This document shows positions 35,780 to 46,716 of a stretch of 64,000 bases of DNA, one piece after another; position 1 is the stretch's first letter; each line of letters opens with the position of its first letter. The stretch is from Xiphydria camelus. Its lineage: Eukaryota; Arthropoda; Insecta; Hymenoptera; Xiphydriidae. The notes under the pieces were generated by a model that worked only from the letters and a program-made list of their open reading frames with translations, did no database searches and was not told the origin of the DNA. The stretch lies in contig OY783197.1 of NCBI GenBank assembly GCA_963678675.1, positions 19,755,444-19,819,443 on the forward strand, in the 5' to 3' direction. A program made the position numbers and the translations under genes.

Positions 35780-37032
35780 TAGGGGAGAGGCTTGTAGGTT
35801 GCCACTGCTTGCAGGTTGCCACCCCTGCTATATTTTGATATTCCAACCGTATCATAACCTCAATTGTGACTGACATCGACGTTACAAGAGTAGTTGTTAC
35901 TTTCGTTCCACTTCTGAAACGAATAAACACAAAAACACTGTCTTTTCTGAGAGATTATAATATATCGTTCAGAAAGAATTCAAATTATTAAAATTGTGTG
36001 TTTTCCCTGTGCTTGTGAATTGAACATTTCCATCAAAAACTCAAGGTAAATATTCGTGATGTGTCATTTTTCTAACCTATTCGCATAATCCAAGCAGAAT
36101 TCAAGCATATTATGAATATTAACAATATTTTTTTAATGTTTTCTAAAATCCCGTCAGAATGCAAGTTGCCACCTTTGTTGGCTTGCAGGTTGCCACCCCT
36201 CTATTTTTCGCTTGTTTACACTCAATTGCCATTTTTCATGAATAAATAATGTTTACTCAGGGGCGTAGGAACGGTTCTTATTAGGGATGGAGGGACATTT
36301 TTTCAGAAACACGAATACGCACACACATACACACAAATACACAAGTAATTTCGTATGTCCGCCATAATAGTTGCATTTCAGTGATATTTTCGTTAATTTT
36401 TCGTATGTTAGATACATTTTTAGCATGGCAGCGCGCAGACGAAGAAAATCTGAGCACGGCATTAAGGATTTGAAGCGTTGCTCGTCGCAATCAAAGCAAT
36501 CAAAGTCGACAATAAATCAAGGAAGAGTACTGCAAAAGCATACAACATCGATATGCGAAGCTTTGAACAGCTATTCACGCGAAATGTGCCAATATGCGTT
36601 TCAGTGTTTATACTTGCCCAAATTGTGATTCCGATGACGATTTGGAATGATTCTATACCATTTTGCAAATTTGATTTTTCATGGCAATTTCCAATTATTT
36701 TTTTATGTTCACAGCCACGTACGACAAATAAAATCAAATATATTTTCATTAGTTCAATGAATCAGGTGCTTTTACTCGAGTTTTTCTACATTTTCAGCAT
36801 TTTTTATAAGGGTGGCAACCTGCAAGCCAAAATTTCAAGGAGTCAATTTTCAATACTCTCGAAAATTCGCTGCATAATTTTGATTTCTCAGGAATTTACA
36901 TGATATCTAGCTTAAAATAGTAGCTCTGAACTTTCTCTTTCCAACGTATATCATATATAAACAATACGTTGATTTTATCACGAGCTATGATCAAAAAAGT
37001 TAACGGGTGGCAACCTGCAAGCCTCTCCCCTA
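35780..37032 (+). mobile_element. pogo-like element nested in the MITE
   Basis: GGGGAGAGGCTTGTAGGTTG (35782) is inverted at the right end (CAACCTGCAAGCCTCTCCCC to 37030) with TA on both sides. The motif CTTGCAGGTTGCCACCCCT recurs as sub-terminal repeats near 35808 and 36181, and inverted near 36810. Length is 1249 bp between TAs. A decayed pogo-type transposase start lies inside. TIRs with multiple sub-terminal repeats and TA duplication fit a pogo/Tc1-mariner element that has lost most of its coding region. Confidence 0.75.
36425..36610 (+). pseudogene. Decayed N-terminus of a pogo-type transposase
   Basis: The frame from the ATG at 36425 reads MAARRRRKSEHGIKDLK. Shifted by one base it continues IKAIKVDNKSRKSTAKAYNI. 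The second part resembles the helix-turn-helix (psq type) at the start of pogo/Tigger transposases, where residues of the form A-x-x-x-I-x-x-x-x-x-S-x-R-K-A-A-K-x-Y are conserved. A frameshift near 36473-36485 separates the two, and nothing recognisable as the catalytic domain follows. Confidence 0.5.
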
Positions 37033-37099
37033 TATAATTCATATATGATCAAATCCACATACTGATCCTGTACAAGGTGTATAGAATTTTTCAGCCTAG

Positions 37100-37900
37100 A
37101 TTTAAAAGGAAAAAAATAAGCATCGCAGTCGATTGGGATTTCTCGACGAACGGACACTAGGTATATACTTACCGATGGTCGCTTCCGTCGCGGAGCCAAC
37201 CGAGTAATTAACGTCGGCGTTGCGACGAGGGTCAGAGGAACGCGCGAAGTTACGACTCGTCGCGGGTACACACGTTGACTCCGCGTTATTTGTCAGTGAC
37301 GGCGGCGTTAATTCCCTGGAACGGCGCGCGGTAATACGATCGTTCGCGGTGCTTCCCCGGGGATGAAGTCGTTTAACGACGGTTTAAGGGATGGAAAAGG
37401 GGGTTCGAAGGGTTAAACCAAGGGACCGACTCGGACGAGTCGAAACTTTGGACAAGGGAAAGAAAGAAGGCTGTGCAGGTCGAAAGGTTAACCTGGTCGA
37501 GCCGCAGTACATACACACACGTATGTGCACATACCTCGATATATGGAAAGAGATCTGGAAACTGTCGGCGACCGGCGGAACGCCCTCGTAAATACAAACG
37601 GTTGATCGTATGTCGGCTGTCGATAGTCGAGGTGCGGGTCACTTTTCCGCAACGTTTCCTTCCCCTCGCGTCTCACCGACCCTCTTCTGTTCGCCGCTCT
37701 CTACCTCTAGCGAACGGACGGACGATCGCATACTCCATATCTCGGGCGACTCGATTCATCGGAAATGTCGAAATTGACCGTCCCGGTCCATTCGTACGGA
37801 TTTCCCTAATATCGACAGTTTCCAGCTTCGATTCATCCATTCCAGCGCTATCGAGGAAGCTGTCGGAGGTGGAATCTCGCTCGCGCCGAGAGCGCGGGTC
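37100..37900. other. No supported feature
   Basis: CpG-rich to mixed. Overlapping open frames on both strands around 37370-37930 are most likely incidental. Confidence 0.35.
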
Positions 37901-38234
37901 TACCGAATGTCGCATGGGAAACTGAGCAGGAGCTGAGACTTCAATTTCCCTGAAATTTGACTTCAGAGGTATTTGGACGGTGCTCGAGTCAATTATAGTC
38001 AGAGTTAGCTTTGCAAGGGTGCGCTGCATAAGAGCGAAAAGTTTGAAAAGTCTGATTTCCCGATAGCTGGCAATTCATTTAACCTCGAAGTCATGAATTT
38101 TTGAACAGTAGTGAATATTATTTAGAAGTGATAAGAAATAATCATTCGGGTTTCTTCGATGAAATTCCCCAAGTGTTTAAAAACTGTTGTTACAAACCTC
38201 AGCTCCTGCTCGGTTTCCCATGCGACATACTGTA
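37901..38234. mobile_element. TA-flanked MITE, second copy of the 35.1-kb family
   Basis: CCGAATGTCGCATGGGAAAC at 37903 is inverted at the right end (GTTTCCCATGCGACATACTG-like, to 38232), with TA at 37901-37902 and 38233-38234. AGCAGGAGCTG and the loop blocks GCGAAAAGTTTGAAAAGTCT and CGATAGCTGGCAATT match the 35082-35328 copy. It is about 80 bp longer. Confidence 0.75.
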
Positions 38235-39835
38235 TAAATGCACTGCGCGGGATCGAGGCAAGCGCTGCTCAGTGGATGGCATGATTGATGCGAGATGTCG
38301 CCGTTTTTGGATGCCTACAGCATTGGGGTTCATTTCCTAGCGAAAATTCGTATTTTACTCGCGAAGACTGACGATCGGGTACACTAAGAAACTTGATATG
38401 GTGTAGAAATTATTTGCGATTTTTCAAACGTAGTTACGTACGTTATGTGGTATTTAGTGTAAAGTGGAGTTGGATGAGAAATACCACCCAGATATCGTCG
38501 AATAGCTATTGCAATCGAAATTTAAAAAATCGGCTGCCTCTGTAGTAATTTTTCCGTTCCTTCAGCGATGAAATCTTATGCACGCAAAGCTTATCACTTT
38601 TATATATCTTTTATGATCTTATTTGATTGCACGCACAGCAGCGAATACTAAAAGCATTGCATTGTGTTTTAGAGATATCGTAGAGCAGTTGTCGATACAC
38701 CGAGAAAAAAGAAATAGCTAACAAAATAATTTTGTCGAGTCAATGTGATAATCTGCAAAAATATACATCGGATTATCCAAATATTTATGTTTATCCATCA
38801 GTTTTCGTGAAATCGATCAAAAGAATTTTACGATTCCAAAAAAACGTTTTGCAGGCTCGTATTCATTCAAAATATTTTGTAAGCACAACCAAGAGTTTTT
38901 TTCAGTTTACTGTACAATATACCCATAGAACATCATAATAAAAGTATAGCCCACAGCTGATATATCGGCACAGAAACCGCTCCCATAACATATTCAGCCT
39001 CAAACTCAAATTACATATTAATTCCCCTTCGATATAACTATCTTCCGAATTCTCCGTACCCCCACCCCTATTCTTCCCTATCGCTCCGCACCAGGAACTA
39101 CATACGACACGTGACAAGTGTACATTACTGCACCCTGCAATACTACCCTAGACAATCCATCACTCGAGGCGTTTACCGGCTTCACATCGATAAATAACGT
39201 CAATGCCGTGACGCTCGCCGCGACATGGAAGCTCGTCTCGCAAGCGGGAACGAGACGCGCGCGAGGGACGCAGGTTAGCACGAAGATCTTCGCATAGGGA
39301 GTCGCGACGAGAGAGAGAGAGAGAGCTGGGATTTAACTGAGCCGGGGGACTCGTTTAACGAGGGTTTGTCGCGGGGCTCGTACAGCCGCGGGCGTACGTG
39401 GAAGGTTTTCCGTGATGAGCACGTACGCCGACGACAGCTTCGCAAAGGCGATATCCTCGCCCGTGGAAGTTTTACACGCGCCGAAATGCAGATTGCTTAA
39501 GCCGAAGCGCCTGCATAGACACTTGTGCGCGTTTCCCGGGGAAAACGTCGTTATCGTTCGTCGTACGGCGTGGATTGCGCGAACTGGCCTAAGCGCTTCG
39601 CTTTGGAGTACGGCGGGTACGCTATTCCGAATAAGAGGTGTGGAGGAGGGAGTAATTAGATGAGTTTTTGATCCTTCTTGGCCAACACTCGGTGGCTTCC
39701 GAATATCAGCGGTTTGTTTAACTAGTGGGTCCGTGCGGAAATTCCGTGGACGACAAAAAATGGAGAATGTAAATGCAAAAGATATGGAACGATTGTAGAT
39801 TTTTAAACAAATATTACAATGTGAAATTGTAGACA
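38235..39835. other. No supported gene
   Basis: 38697-38905 may be a diverged AT-rich MITE (left end ACACCGAGAAAAAAG) but the right end is unclear. Overlapping frames of 83 and 167 codons at 39333-39836 lie on opposite strands with no splice support. Confidence 0.35.
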
Positions 39836-40130
39836 TTTCAGTGACTTTGGATAAATTGTTAGTGACCTTTTAGTGACACTGATGACATGTCAGTGAAATT
39901 GTTAGTGACCTTTCAGGGACTTTGGTGACGTTTTTAGTGACCTTTTAGTGACACTGGTGACATTTCAGTGCCTGGCAAAATTTTTAGTGATCTTTGGTGA
40001 AATGTCACCAGTGTCATTAAGAGGTCACTAAAAACGTCACCAAAGTCACTAAAAGGTCACTAAAAATATCACCAGTCACTAAAAATGTCACTAAAATCAC
40101 TGAAAGGTCACTAAGAATTGCATCAAAGTC
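39836..40130. repeat. AGTGAC-based palindromic array
   Basis: The left half repeats motifs of the kind TTAGTGACCTTTTAGTGACA and GGTGACATTTCAGTG. From about 39998 the same motifs appear reversed (AAGGTCACTAAAAACGTCAC). Units vary in the 3-6 bases between GTGAC boxes. The whole folds into one long imperfect hairpin with apex near 39990. It is neither a simple MITE nor a plain tandem repeat. Confidence 0.75.
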
Positions 40131-40171
40131 AAAGTAAAGGTTTGTCATGAAAAATTATCTTCTCGAAATAA

Positions 40172-40749
40172 TATACAGGGTGTTCGGAAAAAACACCGAC
40201 ACAGAAATAGGAGTGATAGGTTACGTCATTACAAGTATTTTGATATAAGGGACCTATACCCGCAAGCGCCCCCTTCTGGAGATATCAACTTTTCAAGTTT
40301 ATAACGACCGAGGTTGATCAAAGTAGAATAATAAGAAACGCATCACAAGATGGTAACGAATATTTAATTTTACGAGATACAAAAACAATGTACTACAGCA
40401 AATGCTCAAAATGACGGCCACCCATGTCCATGCAACATCGGAAACGATTCTGGATAGATGTGCCACTGCGCAAACTGCTTGCGGAAAGGATAACCGCTTG
40501 GCTCGAGTCCTTGTACTTTTCGAAGATGATGCGGATACAAGGAGTTTTCATTTGTTTTTCAATTGTACAGGTAGACAAAAAACTCAATATTATTCTACTT
40601 TGATCAACCTCGGTCGTTATAAACTTGAAAAGTTGATATCTCCAGAAGGGGGCGCTTGCGGGTATAGGTCCCTTATATCAAAATACTTGTAATGACGTAA
40701 CCTATCACCCCTATTTCTGTGTCGGTGTTTTTTCCGAACACCCTGTATA
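40172..40749. mobile_element. Tc1/mariner-type element with 160-bp TIRs
   Basis: Bases 40174-40333 and 40588-40747 are inverted copies of 160 bp with one mismatch noticed. Ends are TACAGGGTGTTCGGAAAAAA, flanked by TA. The middle 254 bp encodes a transposase tail on the minus strand. Near-identical long arms suggest recent transposition or arm homogenisation. Confidence 0.88.
40393..40587 (-). pseudogene. Transposase C-terminal remnant (ends FEHLL)
   Basis: The minus-strand frame ends RCCMDMGGRHFEHLL then stop. A C-terminus of the form R-x-C-x-x-x-x-G-x-H-F-E-H-L-L is, from my knowledge of insect mobile elements, common in IS630/Tc1-mariner transposases with long TIRs. The upstream frame does not resemble a catalytic core, which is deleted. 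Confidence 0.5.
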
Positions 40750-41407
40750 CGATTACTCTTTCGATGTGCCTTTAATTCGAAATACATAGTTTAGGTATCT
40801 GTAATTGATTTTTTTAATATCAACTCCAGAAATTTTAATTACTGGATTGGTCGTTGAATACAAGTTTCGTCTAAACAATGAATAGAATCTAACTCACACA
40901 CTCGTTCATATTTCTCGCGAGATTGCTACTATCAGTTGTGTGTGATAAGTATTAATATCTCTTACTGTGTATATTCGCTCTAATGAATTTGAGTGATAAA
41001 TAATCTCGGAAGAAAATAAACACCACGTGTATCTCGATCTCAAAGAATCACGGTTAAAATGAGGACGCGACGCTCCCATACGTCAAACACTCGTTAAACG
41101 TCTCGATGTGTCATATTCAGGATGAAATCGAAAGCTCGTTCTACTCCGGATACGCGAGCTGCGAGATTATACCTTATCGTTGCATCGTAGCTAATGTTCA
41201 CGAGCGATATAATCAGCAGCTTACGTGGATGTATATATCTAGATGAAGAGACTCGTTAAAGTCCCTCGTCAATTGACCTATAAATAAATACGGGTTATTA
41301 GGCTAAATAGCCTCGTCATACATTAACCTCGCTTATGTTTCAATGACCCTTCCGACGATAAAAATTCACAGGTACAGACAATCATAACTGAAATATAAAC
41401 ACTCTTA

Positions 41408-41793
41408 TCTGTATATGTATATAAAAATGAATGTGTATTTGCACATAATATTTATATGTTCTTTACACGAATCTAGAATTTTTATTCGATCTCGACGAAA
41501 TTTCGCATATGTATGCTTTAAAACAAGGCGGAAAATACTGCCTACATTTGGTTTATAAAAACCCATCCCCATTACCCTTTTCAATCTCTTTAAGCAAGAT
41601 TTTGCACTTGCAACTTTTCGGTTTTTCGCAAATATTTCAAAAATGGTGAGGAAATCGGCCAAAGCGGATCATGACATTCTGAAAGCCGATAAAATTTCCT
41701 GTCGAATGGCGTTTGACCGATTCCGATCGGATAATTATTACCTTACAAAATTGACCTTACAAAACCCAGGAAACGCCGGGTAGAACAGCTAGT
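41408..41793 (+). mobile_element. Non-autonomous Helitron
   Basis: Starts TCTGTATATGTATATAAAAA and ends ACAGCTAGT, with a short hairpin (ACCCAGGAAACGCCGGGT) about 10 bases before the CTAGT terminus. The opening, followed by TTTATTCGATCTCGACGAAA, is the layout of insect Helitrons. There is no TIR or duplication, as expected. No Rep/helicase coding; 386 bp. Confidence 0.7.
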
Positions 41794-41849
41794 ATTCCAA
41801 TAGAAACTTCCCCCGTGGGAATAATCGGATTCTGCCTCGAGAAACGAAT

Positions 41850-42220
41850 GAACGTATCGTGACGCTATATATAAAGCTGCAGCTACACTGTAGCAGTGCT
41901 CAGGACACGGTGACAGAGGAGAGCGAGCGCAACAGTCCTGACCGCGGCAATAAGTTACCGCGTCTCCACCGAGTAGAGAGGGTAACCGAGCTGTGGACCG
42001 CGCCGAACGGAAGGACTTACAAGCGTGCCGGGCGATGGCGGGGGCTTAGTGGCTGGTGCCCCTCATCCGGGCCATTACTCTAGGTCCACTTCTCGCGGCT
42101 CGTTGCAGCCACGGCGCACCCGTACGTATTCGAATGGCGAATCGAAGCAACAGAACGGAACACTTCGTGGCGAATGTATTCATTTCTCCCCTCAAATTCT
42201 AGATTTAATCGCGTGAATTC
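41850..42220 (+). other. Gene-like island: TATA motif and open coding-like frames
   Basis: TATATATAAAG at 41866-41876 is followed about 30 bases later by AGTGCTCAGG. Downstream, the plus-strand frame around 42025-42216 reads GAPHPGHYSRSTSRGSLQ and continues to a stop after about 63 codons. An overlapping plus frame (41900-42080) also looks balanced in codons. On minus, a GTAAGTCC donor at 42015-42022 follows an open SNGPDEGHQPLSPRHR. I cannot decide which, if any, is real. Confidence 0.25.
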
Positions 42221-42387
42221 ATCCGAATATATTCTATCGAGAATTGTCATCGGCTGCAAAATTTTCCTTGAAGAAGAATCCTTTTAGATGAAATGAAAAT
42301 GCGCAGTGAAAACGTATCGACGACAGATTCGAAGACAATTATATTCGATATGTGTGAAGTTATCTTCCCTTTTTTAAAGATTGAAAT

Positions 42388-42890
42388 TTGAAAAATGGTA
42401 CCGTATTATACTTAACGAGAAAAATTGAAAAATCAGATTTTAGCACTAGCTAAAATTGTCCTGTTTTTTGAATTTCTGGGGAAAGTAATTTATTGAATTG
42501 AAATATTTCTACGGTACAATGTTCGGTATAAATAGTACAGTCTGTATCTACTTGAAAAAGTATAATTTCCTAAAAAACGAAAGAGGAGGAGGGCTAGCAG
42601 TTTAACTTCTTTTCGTGTTTTCCAGAATAGGTACCACTTACAATATATGATAAAGTCTAATGGTATAATATTCGGTACAAATAATCTTATGTGGTACATG
42701 TTCAAAATATTCGATTTTCGAAAAAGAGGAGAAGGCTAGTGTTAAAAACTGATTTTTCAAATTTTCTCGTTAAGTTCGTGGTACGATATTGGCATTTTCT
42801 CTACGGTATAATGTAATACAAACTGAGTACAATACGGTACAAATTTACAAATTTAAATTTTCAAAAAAGAGGAGGGGCTATCTTCACATG
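42388..42890. repeat. Nested direct and inverted repeat cluster
   Basis: Three units at about 42515, 42660 and 42808 share GGTA(C/T)AAT, a TACAAA-like block and a purine-rich GAGGAG..GGCTA ending, with a period near 145 bp. In addition, 42391-42460 (CTTAACGAGAAAAATTG) is the inverted counterpart of 42735-42785. Non-coding; family unknown. Confidence 0.6.
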
Positions 42891-43289
42891 TATCCATATT
42901 TGGTATACAAGTGCCTACAGAAATAAGCCGAGCATCAAAGGTGCGAGAAAACGGTTAGCTTTCGAGCAAATATGCATAGACGAATATAATACAGCCCGTA
43001 CAAACGACCGAGAAGTCGAGTGGCGAGCGGAGAGCCTCGCGATGCGGTTTATTGCGCCATGCAAGGCGGCGGTACCCGTGCATTGAAATATTATTTCGAA
43101 ATAATAGCCACGGCAGACACGTCGCCTCGTTTTAATATTCTCACTCGGAAAGGGCGGAGGCGAGCGAAGAACGCTGGAGCACGTGGCAGGGACAGTAGAG
43201 AGCCTTTCGAGTGCGACCTACATAATAAATCGGGCGCGTGTCCCTCCGTCGAGACTTTAGGTACCTATTCGATGCGGTGCGACCTCCCC

Positions 43290-43323
<34 letters not shown>

Positions 43324-44774
43324 TCCCCGTTGTGTAAACGTGCTTAGAAAATCTATGGTCCAGAATTTGACGTTCCCCGTGAAAAAGGAGCCGTGTGGTG
43401 GAAACGATGGACACGCCACCAGACGCGCGTGCTGAAGAATGCGAGGCAATTTCCAATACGCAAAGTTTACGGTGTTTTCGTTCATTGATTGATTTACTAC
43501 CTACTATTAGTTATGCGAATTTTTCACATGAAGAAAGTGTGCTTGATTCATAATCTCATACATACTTTAATAAATCAGCAACAACGTACGCGTTTCGCGT
43601 GCATTTTTCGTTGATTTGCCATTACTTAATCAAATAGATTTCTACGCTTTGACGAGCGGGAAAAATTACTCACTCACGCTTTCAAGATTCGATATTCGAG
43701 ACGGTGAATATCGATATGAGGTCGGCCAATACAATTCACGGAAGTGACTTCGCTTTTTAAATATTAGCCAATGAAAGCTTCAGAAAGGGTCTTACGTGAC
43801 ATATCCTTTTTACGAATGGATATAGGTAAGTGCGAAATTAGGTTCTCGTAGTACATTAAGAAAGTCTCATAACCAATGGTCGAAACAAAATCTATCAAAA
43901 AGTACAGAGAGTACCGATCGATTCCCGATAATCTGCGAATAACCTTCGAGCCGGAAGACAGCATTTATCGCCCAATAACGTCGAACAATTGCCAGACGCA
44001 GCACGGAAAACATAGTCCCACAAGGACCGCAGCATCCAGCCGAGTATCCTCTTAAGTAGGTACGTATTTACAGACACCTGTTGGACGGTCCCTCGGCCGC
44101 AAGAAGAACTTTACCACCCCCGTGACGCTGCGCGAGAACTCCGTCGAGCTTTCTTATCGTCGAATATTTATATCTGTTCATCCCGGCGAACGCGCGTGTA
44201 CCCACGAAACCACGCGGCATAGCGGAAACACTGGAAGTTCGAGAGCGCAGCGGTGCACTCGGGGACTCGTTCGCCCCGTTTAAAGGATTCATTTGCAGCG
44301 CGCTGGTGCACAGCGACACCAGCGATCTCAATTGTCGCGGTGAATGCGAAACTACAGCCGGCGCGCGCGCGGGGCAGGGAAGCGGTCATCTACCATGAAA
44401 CGTATGGCCGGCAGCTCACCGTGAAATACTCCATTCAATGGCGTTTGGTCGCGAGGCGAAGCGCGCGGGGGAGGAGAGTTATACGATTCAACATTCGCTG
44501 CACAATTCGCCGAGGTTTGCGAACTGTCCGACCTGAACCTCCAACCCCTCTTTTCGACCGCGAAGAGGTGGAGGAGGACGAGAAGAGGCGGAGGAGGGGG
44601 GGAAAGATGTGCTTGCGATGTCTGGGTAGAAAGGGGAATGCTCTTCCGGTGAAAGAATGGTTCTCAACCTCTTCGATATTTAAACGGGGGGGTTCTTATA
44701 TACGAGTTTATGTATTTACTCGTTAAGTCGAGTTGAGATAAATAGAGACTGAGATAATAAATAGATAAACCGAA
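42891..44774. other. No supported gene; CT tract at 43286-43324
   Basis: A short CT microsatellite at 43286-43324. 44070-44700 is GC-rich with overlapping frames on both strands. TATTTACAG at 44063-44071 before a short open frame is an acceptor-like site without a clear donor. Confidence 0.35.
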
Positions 44775-45053
44775 CACTGAGAGAAATAATTGATGGTGCC
44801 AAAAAAATGTTTTCTTCAATCAAAAAAAGATCCAGATTCAAGCCATGGTTTTTTGTGTAAGAAAATATTTGACAGGCTCGAGTAATTGTTTTTTTTTCGC
44901 GCAAAATGAATTTCTTGTTCCAACAAAGGTATTCTTCAATCAAGAATATATATTCTTCGAATAAGAATCTATATTCTTAAAAATTTGTAAGATCACAATA
45001 TGTTCTTGGCTGAAAAAATATTTTTTTAGCATTAGCAATTATTTCTCTCAGTG
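44775..45053. mobile_element. CACTGAGAGAAATAATT MITE, copy 1
   Basis: Ends CACTGAGAGAAATAATTG and CAATTATTTCTCTCAGTG are perfectly inverted for 17-18 bases. Internal AATCAAGAATATATATTCTT is palindromic. 279 bp. Close relatives follow at 45159 and 46489. Confidence 0.85.
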
Positions 45054-45158
45054 TATCCCACTTTTACACTACGAAGATTTTTTATAAAGCTTTCTTAGAT
45101 ACCTGCAATTGACTTCAAGATAATCGATTTTCAACTTATCCTTTAACCGGGGCATCCA

Positions 45159-45433
45159 CACTTGGAGAAATAGTTGTTAGTGCCAAAAAAAATTTGTTCT
45201 TTAACCAAAAATATAATTCTAGAATTAAGCTATGGTTTTCTTCGCGTAAGAAATTATTTGACAGGTTCGAGTAATTGTTTTTTTTTTCGCGCAGCAATAA
45301 TTTCTTGTTCCAACAAAGGTATTCTTGAATCAAGAATATATATTTTTTAACCTGTATTCTTTAAAAAATGTAAGATCATATGCTTTTAATCGAAGACATA
45401 TTTTGTTGACACTAGCAATTATTTCTTTCAGTG
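45159..45433. mobile_element. CACTGAGAGAAATAATT MITE, copy 2
   Basis: CACTTGGAGAAATAGTTG to CAATTATTTCTTTCAGTG. Shares the internal blocks GACAGG(C/T)TCGAGTAATTG and TTTCTTGTTCCAACAAAGG with copy 1, in the same orientation and only about 100 bp away. Confidence 0.8.
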
Positions 45434-46488
45434 AAGAGGAGAATTTTCGTGTGGATTCTGTTTGAATAATTTAACAATTTACCGATATACATCTGCAAGA
45501 TTATACGATATGTTAATTTCTACTTTTAATCGCCAATTAAAAAGAAACTGATACCACAAACAGCCCAATTGCCCTGCATTCTACGCTAAATATTCCATCG
45601 ATCGCCCGTCAACAATGTATCGCAGACGAAGCGACATCGATTCCGCATAACAGCGTTGATCGGTCTAAACTATCGCATATTATGTACCAGCGCGGAGCAA
45701 CGAAGTCGGAACCACACGAGACGTGATCTCTTGATCAATACATGTGTAATTAGTGTCAATCCCCCGAATGACCCGTGATTATGCTTCGATGACGTACTGC
45801 CAAGGCCGCTGCCAGCTGATGTATTCAACACGGAGTGATATATGGGTCGACGGTGTAGCACAAATGTAGTACGAATAACTGATAATTACGAAAGTGTAAA
45901 CAACAGAGCAGTAATTGACGCGGATTAACACGGCCAATTCCGAGTCGAAGTGCGCTGATGCACCTCGCGTGTGCGCCTACTGCAGTGTTATCGTATGCAC
46001 CGCGTAACGGCGCAATCGCGCAACGCGATATACGACGGACACGTCGCGCTGATTATGCAAGGCTGTAGCAAAGTATTCGCGCGACCTTCGCGTACAACGA
46101 AACACGTGTAACGTATTCTTCGTCGCTGCTACCTCGTTGCGCGAGATTCACGTTGCGCTAATTGGAATAAAACTTCCGACTCGCGACTCCGGCGTTCTGT
46201 TTCCGCAATCGATACCCCCCGCGAGCGTAAGGGATAATACAATGGAGTAACTAAACTGCACGGCGATACGCGAGTCGAGATTATGCAAGACATGCGATAG
46301 ACTATCCGCGCGCGTGGCCTTCTCTATAAATATACCAGAGTATAATTACTCGAATCGCCGCAGTGCTCCATATGTGCGAGTCAGAGACCGGTTCTCGTGA
46401 GCGTTTCGCATCTTTGGTGGGAACTATTTTTCCGAGCCGCGTATCGAGCTTTCCATCCTTTTAATCTCGAGCTCGGTGAGGAGCGATG
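45434..46488. other. No supported gene
   Basis: A minus-strand open frame of about 63 codons at 45670-45861 has only a weak acceptor. Nothing else is recognised. Confidence 0.35.
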
Positions 46489-46617
46489 CACCGAGAGGAA
46501 TAATTGTTAGGATCAAAAAAATGTTTCTCGAATCAAGAATATACGACCTTACGAATTGTTAAGAACACAAATTCTTGATCGAAGAATATACATGTATTCT
46601 TGATTCAAGAATACTGT
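46489..46617. mobile_element. CACTGAGAG MITE, truncated copy 3
   Basis: CACCGAGAGGAATAATTG followed by ATCAAAAAAATGTTT matches the left end of copies 1 and 2. The centre has AATCAAGAATATAC and its inverse. The right terminus is missing. Confidence 0.6.
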
Positions 46618-46716
46618 CGTAAAAATGAGAAATTCTTTCCGCGCATTCCTCAACGACTTCCCGAATGGAAAATTAGCTTGGCTGCCAAATTATTATTTTG
46701 TAGCAGACAATACGCA

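Larger units (their letters stand above)
35613..37099. mobile_element. CCCAGGCGG-family MITE split by a 1.25-kb insertion
   Basis: The left half (35613-35779) starts CCCAGGTGGAAAAGTTC. The right half (37033-37099) ends GAATTTTTCAGCCTAG. Joining the halves gives a normal ~235-bp family member, so the intervening DNA is a later insertion. Confidence 0.75.

Noticed and set aside
39333..39836. A 167-codon minus-strand frame
   Set aside because: Crosses a composition change, has a plus-strand competitor at 39412-39663, and shows no recognisable domain or splice signals.
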